From the NCBI GenBank assembly GCA_029859385.1, contig JAOUDF010000119.1, forward strand, positions 1 to 7,815: 7,815 nt of DNA, written 5' to 3'. Positions 1 to 6,200 of this stretch are shown here, in pieces. The DNA is from Nitrospirota bacterium. GTDB lineage: Bacteria; Nitrospirota; JAOUDF01. Under the pieces are notes generated by a model, which had not been told where the DNA came from, made no database searches, and was given only the letters and a program-made list of their open reading frames with translations. The stretch's first letter is position 1. Each line of letters opens with the position of its first letter. The translations under genes were made by a program, and so were the position numbers.

Positions 1-537
1 ACTGCCCATGTCGGCTGCTGGCAGGTTGCCATGGTTGCCCTCAGGTTTCTGGGCGTACCGGTGAACCTGCTGATGCAGAGAGAAGAGGGGGACCTGGACC
101 GCCATTTTTTTGAGCACTACGAGAGTGGCGCCCCTTTTAGGATAATCGACCCGAGAGGGTATCTGGGCGGTACACTGGAGATGATGGGCGTCCTGAAGAA
201 TGGGGAAGTACTCTCGGTTATGGGCGACCGGATGTTGGGGAGTGGTAAGAATGCGGTGACAGTAAGGTTCCTCGGAGGAGAGATACCGGTTCCCTACAGC
301 TCTTACATGGTCGCCTCGGCCACTGGGGCACCGATGGCGGTATTGTTGAGCCGAAGGACGGGGCCATCCCGCTATGAGCTTCATCTGGCCGGGGTAATCC
401 GGGTACCTCACGGCCTGGGCCGTCAGGGGGAAGCTTATTCACCTTATGCGAGGCGGTTCACGGAGATGCTCGATGATTATACGGAAAAGAACCCGTTTCA
501 GTTTTTTAACTTTTACGATATGTGGGAGGAAGGGTAA
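1..537 (+). CDS. Lysophospholipid/lipid A-type acyltransferase (COG4261-like), 5'-truncated by window edge
   Basis: The frame is open from base 1, so the N-terminus lies upstream; 178 C-terminal residues are visible. They begin with T-A-H-V-G-C-W-Q, which lines up with the H-x4-D/E catalytic block of the LpxL/LPLAT superfamily, so the ATG at 31 is internal and not the start. Further signatures are M-G-D-R (about residues 74-77), an F-L-G-G segment about 13 residues later, a G-A-P-M block, and the terminal F-F-N-F-Y-D-M-W typical of COG4261 acyltransferases. Such enzymes move an acyl chain from acyl-ACP to a membrane lipid or glycolipid at the inner membrane. The acidic residue of H-x4-E is Gln here (H3, Q8 of the visible part), which may alter catalysis or be a subfamily trait. 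The ACP gene follows after 14 nt, so ACP-bound acyl chains are the natural donor. Family assignment is confident; the acceptor lipid is unknown. Confidence 0.85.
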   Translation, partial: TAHVGCWQVAMVALRFLGVPVNLLMQREEGDLDRHFFEHYESGAPFRIIDPRGYLGGTLEMMGVLKNGEVLSVMGDRMLGSGKNAVTVRFLGGEIPVPYSSYMVASATGAPMAVLLSRRTGPSRYELHLAGVIRVPHGLGRQGEAYSPYARRFTEMLDDYTEKNPFQFFNFYDMWEEG

Positions 538-551
538 AGGAGCGCAGGGAT

Positions 552-806
552 ATGTCCAACAAGGAAAAGATCAAGAAAATGCTGGTCGAAGAGTTGAACC
601 TCGAGGAGATTACGTCAAGGGAGATAAAGGATGACGCCCCCCTGTTTGGCGAGGGCCTGGGGCTGGATTCTCTCGATGCAGTAGAGCTGGTGGTGCTGGT
701 CCAGAAACACTTTGGCATTGAGATAAAGGATATGGAAGAGGGCCGGAGCGCCTTCGAATCGGTCAATGCCCTGGCCGAGTTTATTGAAAAGCGGTCCCGG
801 GGATGA
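552..806 (+). CDS. Acyl carrier protein
   Basis: This 84-residue protein is the usual ACP length. It carries G-L-D-S-L-D-A-V-E-L around Ser40, the expected 4'-phosphopantetheine attachment site, with a four-helix ACP pattern on either side. The P-L-F-G-E-G-L-G segment just before the DSL motif is common in ACPs of aryl-polyene-like clusters. The start at 552 is chosen because AAGGAG (537-542) lies 9 nt upstream; an in-frame ATG at 522 would overlap the preceding gene and add a non-ACP-like extension. Its stop overlaps the KS start in ATGA. It is probably a dedicated carrier for the KS pair downstream rather than the housekeeping AcpP, which usually sits with fabD/fabG/fabF. Phosphopantetheinylation is inferred from the motif. 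Confidence 0.93.
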   Translation: MSNKEKIKKMLVEELNLEEITSREIKDDAPLFGEGLGLDSLDAVELVVLVQKHFGIEIKDMEEGRSAFESVNALAEFIEKRSRG

Positions 807-2002
807 GCAGAAGTGCTCCCGTAGCCGTTACCGGAGCCGGGTGTATCTGCGCCGCCGGCGCTACCCTGCCGGGCTGCGTGGAGAGCATGTTTGGCGGATC
901 GCGTCAGCCGTTGCCGCCGGTGCGTTTTTCGACCGGGCATTCGGTAAAATACCCGGTTTTTGAAGTCCCGGAAGAGTTCTTTCCCCCGGAACTCCCGGAG
1001 GATGAACGGTTGTCGCGAACATCCCGTCTGGCCATTGCGGCGACAATGGAGGCGCTGGGAGATGCCGGTCTTGATCTTGTCCAACTGAGAAGTATGAGGG
1101 TAGGCGTCTGCATAGGCACCACCGTGGGCAGCGCCATGAACAACGAGGAATTTTACCGGGAATACCGACGAGGTGGTCGACCTGACATGTCACCTATCGA
1201 ACGTTTTCTACGGAGCAACCCAGCAGCCTCGGTTGCCCGCCATTTCGGGCTCACCGGTCCGGTGCAGACCGTCGTCAATGCTTGCGCGTCGGGTACGGAC
1301 GCCATAGGCGTGGCGGCTTCGTGGATCAGAGGCGGCCTCTGCGATATAGCCCTGGCAGGCGGGGCTGACGAGCTGTGCCGCGTTACGTATAACGGATTTA
1401 TCTCGTTGATGATCAGCTCAAACGAGCCGGTCAGGCCCTTTGACTTGGACCGAAAAGGACTCAACCTCGGAGAAGGCGCCGCCGTGATGGTCCTTGAAAC
1501 GGACAATGTCGTTGAGGGACGTAAGAGGAAGAAACGCTCATGGGTACTTGGTTATGGTTCGTCATGCGACGCCTATCATCTGACAGCCCCCAAGCCTGAC
1601 GGGGCAGGACTAAGGCAGGCCATTCGGGAAGCGATGGACGCCGGTGGCTGCAAGCCCGACGAAATAGCCTTCGTAAATGCCCACGGCACCGGTACGCCGG
1701 ACAACGACCGGGTGGAAGGACGGGTAATCGCCGAGATATTACCCGATATCCCTTTTCTCTCGACGAAAGGTTTTACCGGCCATACCTTGGGCGCGGCCGG
1801 GGCCATCGAGGCGGCTTTTACCGTTGCCTGTCTTGAGGCCGGACGCGTTCCCGCCAGTATTGGTTTTGAAACCACGGACCCGGAGGTTTCGGCGAGGCCC
1901 GTGACGGAAACCACGACAGTGAACGGGGGCGTTGCCATCTCCCAGTCTCTTGCCTTTGGCGGAAACAATGCCGTGATTGTGTTAGGGAAAGGGGAGAGGT
2001 AA
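803..2002 (+). CDS. Beta-ketoacyl-ACP synthase (FabF/KS-alpha-like, catalytically complete)
   Basis: This 399-residue protein has the full-length thiolase-fold ketosynthase architecture. It should catalyse decarboxylative Claisen condensation of malonyl-ACP with an acyl chain. Visible catalytic residues are nucleophile Cys161 in N-A-C-A-S-G-T-D, His294 in N-A-H-G-T-G-T, Lys322 and His327 in T-K-G-F-T-G-H-T-L-G. The C-terminal S-L-A-F-G-G-N-N-A matches the FabF glycine-rich loop. Its ATG overlaps the ACP stop in ATGA and has only a weak G-rich ribosome site, so translational coupling to the ACP is likely. The downstream gene is a second KS-fold protein lacking these residues, so this is probably the active half of a KS/CLF heterodimer as in type II PKS and aryl polyene systems. 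A role in general fatty acid synthesis is less likely given the neighbours. Confidence 0.93.
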   Translation: MSRSAPVAVTGAGCICAAGATLPGCVESMFGGSRQPLPPVRFSTGHSVKYPVFEVPEEFFPPELPEDERLSRTSRLAIAATMEALGDAGLDLVQLRSMRVGVCIGTTVGSAMNNEEFYREYRRGGRPDMSPIERFLRSNPAASVARHFGLTGPVQTVVNACASGTDAIGVAASWIRGGLCDIALAGGADELCRVTYNGFISLMISSNEPVRPFDLDRKGLNLGEGAAVMVLETDNVVEGRKRKKRSWVLGYGSSCDAYHLTAPKPDGAGLRQAIREAMDAGGCKPDEIAFVNAHGTGTPDNDRVEGRVIAEILPDIPFLSTKGFTGHTLGAAGAIEAAFTVACLEAGRVPASIGFETTDPEVSARPVTETTTVNGGVAISQSLAFGGNNAVIVLGKGER

Positions 2003-3096
2003 TGCGTCGTGTAGCAGTCCAAGGAATTGGCGTGGTCGGCGGGTTTGGTTGCGGCGTGGACGCCCTTGCAAGAGCTCTGACCGAGGGCCATGTTCCTGTG
2101 TCCCGGGTCGCCTCAATTCCAAGCGACGGCACGGTAAGTCTGCCCGCTCTCCTCGCCGACACGGCGCCACTGGAAAAGTTTTTCAGCAAACGAGCTATCC
2201 GCCGTATTGACCACTTCTCTCGCCTCTCTCTTCTTGGGGCCTGCCTGGCCCTTACAGACGCAGGACTCTTCGATTCCGGGCTGGAGCGGATGGGTGTGAT
2301 AGTCGCCAGTGGCTACGGCGCTATGCAGACCACCTTTGACTTTCTTGATACGGTCATCGACGACGGCGATATCTGCGCCTCTCCGACCCATTTCTCCGGT
2401 TCAGTACACAATGCTGCCGCAGCACATATAGCGATGCAGCTTAAGGCCACAGGGCCCAACCTTACGGTCAGCCAGTTCGAAATGTCGTTTGCCTCGGCGA
2501 TGCTGACGGCCCGACTTTGGCTTCAGGAAGGTCGAGTGGATCGCGTGTTGTTAGGGGCTGTCGACGAATATTGCGGGGTGCTTGGGTATTGCCGTGAACG
2601 CTTCTTCGGGACTGGGCCAGATGAGATAATGAAGCCTTTTGATTTCACTCGGCATTCGGCCATAGTGGGAGAAGGCGCGGCGTTCTTCGTTCTCTCAGCC
2701 GTGGAGGAGGATACCTGCTATGGTACGATTATTGATGCAGGGCTTGGCAACCTTTCCGGCGATACTCCAGCGCTACCTGAAGAAACGATCTTTTTCCTCG
2801 GCGCCGACGGCCATGGCCGATGCGGCATTCATTACAAAACCATCGTCCCCGACGGGGCGTCGGTTGCGGCCTATGCGCCGCTCTATGGCAGCCTTCCGAC
2901 GGGGCAGGCGTTCGACTTGGCTATTGCAGCATTGTCGGTGCGCGATGGGCGAATTCCAGCGTCACCGGGAGGGGCGATGGTAGCGGGGCAGTGGAAAGTA
3001 GCGGCGAATGAAAAACCGGACGGTCGCGCCCTTTGTTGCCTCAAGACCGATTCTTCAGGCGGTTTCGGCTACATAACGATAAAGGAGGCCGCATGA
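2002..3096 (+). CDS. KS-fold protein with all catalytic residues replaced (chain-length-factor-like)
   Basis: This 364-residue protein keeps the ketosynthase fold: an N-terminal G-I-G-V-V-G-G-F-G, the G-P-N-L-T-V-S run before the nucleophile, K-P-F-D-F-T-R, V-G-E-G-A-A and a glycine-rich C-terminus (about 351-360). At the nucleophile position the sequence reads V-S-Q-F-E-M-S-F, putting Glu160 where Cys is expected. The N-A-H-G-T-G-T region is G-A-D-G-H-G (Asp269 for His) and the second G-H is T-G-Q (Gln302 for His). It therefore cannot work as a normal condensing enzyme. In type II PKS and aryl polyene systems such partners (KS-beta, chain length factor) pair with an active KS and shape the acyl pocket. 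Its TAATG overlap with the active KS gene supports a stoichiometric heterodimer. A strong ribosome site, GGGGAGAGG, lies just before the start. The CLF role is inferred from residues and context. Confidence 0.85.
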   Translation: MRRVAVQGIGVVGGFGCGVDALARALTEGHVPVSRVASIPSDGTVSLPALLADTAPLEKFFSKRAIRRIDHFSRLSLLGACLALTDAGLFDSGLERMGVIVASGYGAMQTTFDFLDTVIDDGDICASPTHFSGSVHNAAAAHIAMQLKATGPNLTVSQFEMSFASAMLTARLWLQEGRVDRVLLGAVDEYCGVLGYCRERFFGTGPDEIMKPFDFTRHSAIVGEGAAFFVLSAVEEDTCYGTIIDAGLGNLSGDTPALPEETIFFLGADGHGRCGIHYKTIVPDGASVAAYAPLYGSLPTGQAFDLAIAALSVRDGRIPASPGGAMVAGQWKVAANEKPDGRALCCLKTDSSGGFGYITIKEAA

Positions 3097-3656
3097 TCCG
3101 GGTATGGTGGGCAGTTATAATTCTCGGGCTTTGTTGTATGGCGCTGCCCCAGCTGACATCGGCGGACGAAAAGACCGTCGCTACCCGTTACGCGATCGGT
3201 GGTACGACAGGGCTAACCTACGACCCCAACAATGACTACGATTTCGTGCAGATAACCGGCATTGCCCTTTATGACTACGAAACGGTTTGGAAACACCGGG
3301 CGCCGGAACCTCTGCGCTTCAAAATTGAATGGAATGCCGGAATCACTACCGCACCGCAGACCAGGGCCATGCTCTCGGCGAACTTTCTGGCTCTTTATTA
3401 CATGAATATGTGCAGGAACGAAACCTTACGGCCCTATGTCGAGGCAGGTATTGGTGTGGCGTATACCGATTTTCAGGTTCACAACCAGGGCCTGCGGGTC
3501 AACTTTAACCCCCAGATTGGCATGGGTACAGAGATCAAGAGTGGCGAGCGGACCTGGTTTACCGGTTTTCGATTTCACCATATTTCGAACGGCGGCCTGC
3601 ACCACGATAACCGGGGCGTCAATTCGATAGTTTGGCAGATAGGGATGTTCTTTTAA
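3093..3656 (+). CDS. PagL-like lipid A 3-O-deacylase / acyloxyacyl hydrolase family outer-membrane protein
   Basis: The start at 3093 (187 residues) has AAAGGAGG (3081-3088) just upstream and overlaps the previous stop in ATGA; an in-frame ATG at 3033 would lie inside the upstream gene and disrupt the signal peptide. Residues 1-24 form a signal peptide with probable cleavage after L-T-S-A. The rest has alternating beta-strand character with a terminal Phe, as in eight-stranded outer-membrane barrels. The motif F-H-H-I-S-N-G-G (161-168) matches the PagL His/Ser pair, here His163 and Ser165. The third PagL triad residue, a Glu 12 positions after the Ser in Pseudomonas PagL, is Asn177 here. Known members remove the 3-O acyl chain of lipid A at the outer membrane. 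Placement inside an acyl-chain synthesis operon suggests outer-membrane lipid remodelling, but the substrate is not established. Confidence 0.8.
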   Translation: MIRVWWAVIILGLCCMALPQLTSADEKTVATRYAIGGTTGLTYDPNNDYDFVQITGIALYDYETVWKHRAPEPLRFKIEWNAGITTAPQTRAMLSANFLALYYMNMCRNETLRPYVEAGIGVAYTDFQVHNQGLRVNFNPQIGMGTEIKSGERTWFTGFRFHHISNGGLHHDNRGVNSIVWQIGMFF

Positions 3657-3672
3657 CGGAAAGGAGGCAGAA

Positions 3673-4338
3673 ATGAGTAATGCCAGTTTGGCCAGAGTGC
3701 TCATGCTGGTATTGTTTGCGGCAACTGTCGGTTGTGCGACCAGCCGCAGTGAGATCAAGATCGGAAGCCCGGCAATGACTGCACCAGCGTCTTCAAGCAG
3801 CTCGGCTCAAGTGGTGGTTATCCGGACGGTTAAGGATGAACGAACCTTTGAAGAGGCTCCGAGGGATCCCAGTATCCCGTCGCTGGGATTTGAAGGCGCC
3901 ACGCAGGCATTACCGGAGATAAAGGCTCGTGCAATCGGTCGTAAGCGGAATACCTATGGCAAAGCTTTGGGCGATATTATTCTGGAGAGCGATCAGACTG
4001 TAGAGGGCGTAATTCGCGAGAGTCTCTGGACAACCTTTCAACAGGCAGGCTATCAGGTGAAGAAGGATATCTCTGATGCGGGGTCGTCCCCGTTGATTGT
4101 GGATGTGAAAATTAGGCAGTTTTGGGCATGGTTCAAGCCTGGCTTCTGGGCAATTACGCTGAATACGCACATTACAACCGATCTTATATTATCGGGAGAC
4201 ACCCTGCCGGTGGTGGTAAGTGTTCATGCGCAGGAAAAGGGGCAGATGGCGACGGATTCGTCATGGATAGAGATAGTGGAGAAGGCCTTGAAAGAATATC
4301 GTGATCAAGCGGTTGGTAAGATTCCGGCGCCACGCTAG
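3673..4338 (+). CDS. Putative outer-membrane lipoprotein, YajG-like layout, last gene of the operon
   Basis: This 221-residue protein starts at 3673 behind AAGGAGG (3661-3667), 16 nt after the PagL-like gene. Residues 1-20 are a lipoprotein-type signal ending A-T-V-G before Cys21; Thr at -3 is unusual for a lipobox, where Leu, Val or Ile is common, but hydrophobic core, Gly and Cys fit. A Ser/Ala-rich linker (about 34-45) precedes a soluble domain. The layout V-V-V-I-R-T-V-K-D-E-R, then an amphipathic helix E-S-L-W-T-T-F-Q-Q-A-G-Y-Q-V, then strands beginning V-D-V-K-I-R-Q-F resembles YajG-type lipoproteins. Function is unknown. Co-transcription with acyl-chain genes and a PagL-like protein suggests an outer-membrane role, such as binding or placing the lipid product. 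Confidence 0.65.
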   Translation: MSNASLARVLMLVLFAATVGCATSRSEIKIGSPAMTAPASSSSSAQVVVIRTVKDERTFEEAPRDPSIPSLGFEGATQALPEIKARAIGRKRNTYGKALGDIILESDQTVEGVIRESLWTTFQQAGYQVKKDISDAGSSPLIVDVKIRQFWAWFKPGFWAITLNTHITTDLILSGDTLPVVVSVHAQEKGQMATDSSWIEIVEKALKEYRDQAVGKIPAPR

Positions 4339-4428
4339 AGGCTGATCCCCCAAATGATCGGGTTGATTGATGAATCACAGCGTCTTGCCAGTAGGTTGCT
4401 GCATCGGAAAGGTGTGAGATTCATCCAT

Positions 4429-4857
4429 TTATAACAATATCCCCAGTCCCAGAAAGAGTTGGACAAAATATACACACAGGATGAAGAATCCAATGGCCAA
4501 ATGGAGTCTCCTCATGGGGGAATCGGGAGACACTATTTTTCGGGAGATAGCATAGGTAGTGACAAGAGAAACGACTATCGCAAGTCCAGCCGAAAGATGA
4601 AGCGGATATTCCAGCAGGCCTTTGTCAAGCAAGGCAACAGCGAGCCCCGAGAAAAAACCGAGTACTCCCATTACCGCCAGAATAGGCCCCATCTTTCGAT
4701 GTCGTCTCACGATCGAAAAATATCGGGGCTCACCTCGTTGCCTCTGTTTTTTGATGGAGAATCCCGTCCATCCGTGATAGCACAATAGGCCCGCTACAAG
4801 AATATTGTAGAGACCGTGGGCATACCTGAGGTAGGTGAGAAGGTGTTTGTCAATCAT
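4429..4857 (-). CDS. DUF4079-like four-helix membrane protein, possible b-type heme protein
   Basis: This 142-residue protein has four predicted membrane helices at about 12-30, 58-77, 86-104 and 117-139. The basic loops 35-56 and 105-118 place both inter-helix loops 1-2 and 3-4 in the cytoplasm, with both termini periplasmic. Conserved-looking blocks are R-Y-A-H-G-L-Y-N, H-G-W-T-G, H-R-K-M-G-P-I and G-V-L-G-F-F-S-G, the pattern I associate with DUF4079. With this topology His14 and His87 lie near the periplasmic face, while His28, His53 and His119 lie near the cytoplasmic face, which would suit heme b ligation as in cytochrome b561-like proteins. The gene begins 10 nt after the cupredoxin gene stop with no clear ribosome site, so coupling is likely. 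Heme binding and electron transfer are inferences; the family is of unknown function. Confidence 0.75.
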   Translation of the reverse strand: MIDKHLLTYLRYAHGLYNILVAGLLCYHGWTGFSIKKQRQRGEPRYFSIVRRHRKMGPILAVMGVLGFFSGLAVALLDKGLLEYPLHLSAGLAIVVSLVTTYAISRKIVSPDSPMRRLHLAIGFFILCVYFVQLFLGLGILL

Positions 4858-4867
4858 CTTGTAGTTG

Positions 4868-5281
4868 TTATTCTGCCACTTCCAGTGTGCCTTTCATGCC
4901 TTTTTCCTTGTGGTTCTTGAAAAAGAGCAATCGTTTGTCGCACTCTATCTCATATTTCCCCGGTCTCGTGGGTGTAAAACGGATAACTTTCGGTTTTGTA
5001 CCCATTTTCTCGGAAAAGGCTATCCCGGCCTCCGGCGCCTTGATAATAATGTTGTGCGGTACAATCCCGGATTCTTTTTTTATTGTCAGCTCGACAGGCA
5101 CATTACTTTTTACCACGATATAGTTTGGCTCGAAATAGTAATCTCCGCCTGTGACTTCTATGCGCTGTACTCCATCGGCGTCTGTGGTCGCAACTACGCT
5201 CTTTTCTTTCACCTCATCAGCGTGAACAATGAGTGCTGACAAAAGGAAGAGTGCCGTAACTGAATATTTTGCATGCCTCAT
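4868..5281 (-). CDS. Exported cupredoxin-like (type 1 copper) protein
   Basis: The start at 5281 (137 residues) is preferred over an in-frame ATG at 5311 because AGGAGG (5288-5293) lies 6 nt upstream and the signal peptide then begins M-R-H-A-K. Cleavage is likely after V-H-A (residue 21). The mature part is a single beta-sandwich cupredoxin: D-Y-Y-F-E-P-N-Y at about 47-54, V-P-H-N-I with His76, then Y-E-I-E-C with Cys114, His124 and Met129 in H-x4-M. These are the four type 1 copper ligands. The 10-residue Cys-His spacing is longer than in simple plastocyanins and contains a basic, aromatic stretch (K-R-L-L-F-F-K-N). It should act in the periplasm, as an electron carrier or copper-binding protein, probably with the DUF4079 protein encoded next. 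The partner is inferred from gene order. Confidence 0.83.
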   Translation of the reverse strand: MRHAKYSVTALFLLSALIVHADEVKEKSVVATTDADGVQRIEVTGGDYYFEPNYIVVKSNVPVELTIKKESGIVPHNIIIKAPEAGIAFSEKMGTKPKVIRFTPTRPGKYEIECDKRLLFFKNHKEKGMKGTLEVAE

Positions 5282-5437
5282 GGCGAACCTCCTTAGTTTG
5301 ATTATGGGCATACATGCGGTCCGCGTGATTTCTACGGTATGCCTGGTCCATGCAACCTTTTAGTAAAAGATTCCTGCGACGGCATAATTGAAGTATATAC
5401 CAACCAGTCGATTTCAGCATTGTGCCTGTTATTGCGT

Positions 5438-5453
5438 GTTAAATTTGTTTAAC
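5438..5453. promoter_or_regulatory. 16-bp palindrome in divergent intergenic region, possible operator
   Basis: GTTAAA and TTTAAC form a perfect 6-bp inverted repeat around TTTG. It sits in the spacer between the divergent cupredoxin and DUF4410 genes, about 15 bp upstream of the candidate promoter of the latter. Arm and spacer lengths suit a dimeric regulator, but AT-rich palindromes of this size also occur by chance, and no regulator gene is adjacent. Confidence 0.3.
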
Positions 5454-5468
5454 CACAGCAAGATGTTA

Positions 5469-5497
5469 TGGACAGGTTCTTTCACATCTGTTAATTT
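5469..5497 (+). promoter_or_regulatory. Candidate sigma-70 promoter for the DUF4410-like lipoprotein gene
   Basis: TGGACA (5469-5474, five of six consensus bases) is followed after 17 nt by TAATTT (5492-5497), a weak -10 that is preceded by TG at the extended -10 position. Transcription would begin near 5503, leaving a leader of about 27 nt that contains the AAGGAGG ribosome site. The -10 is poor, so this is tentative. For the divergent cupredoxin gene I saw only a possible extended -10 (TGGTATATA, minus strand, around 5391-5399) without a good -35. Confidence 0.35.
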
Positions 5498-5529
5498 CCT
5501 CGCAATTGAGACCCTACAAGGAGGTTGCG

Positions 5530-6078
5530 ATGAGAAATGCGGTAAAATTAGTATTGATTGTTGCATTAATGCTTGTTGCCGGAGGGTGTGCTACTAACAT
5601 ATCCAAACCAACGCGCCAAGCGACCGCTCCCAAGGTAAAATTCGGCGAGTTCAAGACAGTGGAAATGAAGCCGGTCGCTCTGGCGCCTGCTTTTGCGTCA
5701 AGCGAGGCCAATCAGAGGGCAACGCGCAAGATAGACGAGCACCTTTTCTCGGCGATGGCAAAGGTATTCCCGAACATTAAGCGTACGGAGTCTTTTTCCA
5801 AGCCGGGTCCCGGAGTTCTTCAGATATCGCCTGTTGTGAAAGAGATCAAGTTTATAGGCGGCGGCGCCCGCTTCTGGGCAGGAGCCGCGGCGGGTAGCTC
5901 GGCAGTTCTCATGCAGGTGGAATATAAGGGAGGCGCCGGCGGGAATCTGCTGGCCGATCCTGAGTTTTATGCCCAAGCTAATGCAATGGGAGGGGCTTGG
6001 ACCATGGGAGGGACGGACAACGCGATGCTGGAACGCATTGCCATGGATGTCGTCAACTACACTACTGTAAACCGGTAA
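5530..6078 (+). CDS. DUF4410-like lipoprotein
   Basis: The ATG at 5530 has AAGGAGG (5518-5524) 5 nt upstream, which decides it over the in-frame ATG at 5506. The 182-residue product has a basic N-terminus, a hydrophobic core and L-V-A-G-G-C, with Cys20 as the probable lipidated residue. The soluble part begins with K-V-K-F-G-E-F-K-T-V-E-M-K-P-V, followed by an E-A-N-Q-R-A-T-R-K-I-D-E-H-L helix, a strand L-Q-I-S-P-V-V-K-E-I-K-F, and a Gly/Ala-rich stretch I-G-G-G-A-R-F-W-A-G-A-A-A-G-S-S-A (about 114-130). That order fits DUF4410 proteins, whose function is unknown. The Gly/Ala-rich stretch could be a membrane-associating or glycine-zipper-like segment. The gene appears monocistronic, with its own promoter and a strong terminator downstream. 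Confidence 0.72.
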   Translation: MRNAVKLVLIVALMLVAGGCATNISKPTRQATAPKVKFGEFKTVEMKPVALAPAFASSEANQRATRKIDEHLFSAMAKVFPNIKRTESFSKPGPGVLQISPVVKEIKFIGGGARFWAGAAAGSSAVLMQVEYKGGAGGNLLADPEFYAQANAMGGAWTMGGTDNAMLERIAMDVVNYTTVNR

Positions 6079-6149
6079 ACTTCGCGTCGCACTCGCAAGG
6101 CGCTCGCTCTGCGGTAAAGTTTCGAACAGATGGTGGATTGGGAAAGCCA

Positions 6150-6196
6150 AAAACAATCAACCCCCACCTCGAAGAAAGGTGGGGGTTGATTGTTTT
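6150..6196. terminator. Bidirectional rho-independent terminator with perfect 20-bp stem
   Basis: Arms 6150-6169 and 6177-6196 are perfectly complementary over 20 bp with a 7-nt loop (CGAAGAA). The stem has a G/C core (CCCCCACC with GGTGGGGG) and ends in AAAA/TTTT, so each strand reads as a hairpin followed by a T run. It lies between convergent genes, 71 nt after the DUF4410-like stop and 4 nt from the stop of the Rho_N-domain gene. Confidence 0.93.
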
Positions 6197-6200
6197 GATA

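Noticed and set aside
506..1084. 192-codon open frame on the minus strand
   Set aside because: It lies antisense to the ACP and KS genes, whose catalytic motifs are clear, and its product is low-complexity Arg/Ser-rich with no recognisable domain.
3033..3092. Upstream in-frame ATG as start of the PagL-like gene
   Set aside because: It would overlap the CLF-like gene by over 60 bases and bury the signal peptide; the ATG at 3093 has an ideal AAAGGAGG site.
4339..4428. Terminator between the convergent lipoprotein and DUF4079 genes
   Set aside because: Only an imperfect repeat was found (GATGAATCAC at 4369-4378 and GTGAGATTCATC at 4414-4425) with a 35-nt loop, two unpaired bases and no T run, so it is too weak to list.
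4865..5239. 124-codon open frame on the plus strand
   Set aside because: It is antisense to the cupredoxin gene, which has a signal peptide, ribosome site and copper ligands. This frame has none of these.
5388..5597. 69-codon plus-strand frame in the divergent spacer
   Set aside because: It has no ribosome site, crosses the start of the DUF4410-like gene in another frame and shows no recognisable sequence.
5698..6156. 152-codon minus-strand frame over the DUF4410-like gene
   Set aside because: No ribosome site or domain; the plus-strand gene has a lipoprotein signal and a good AAGGAGG site.
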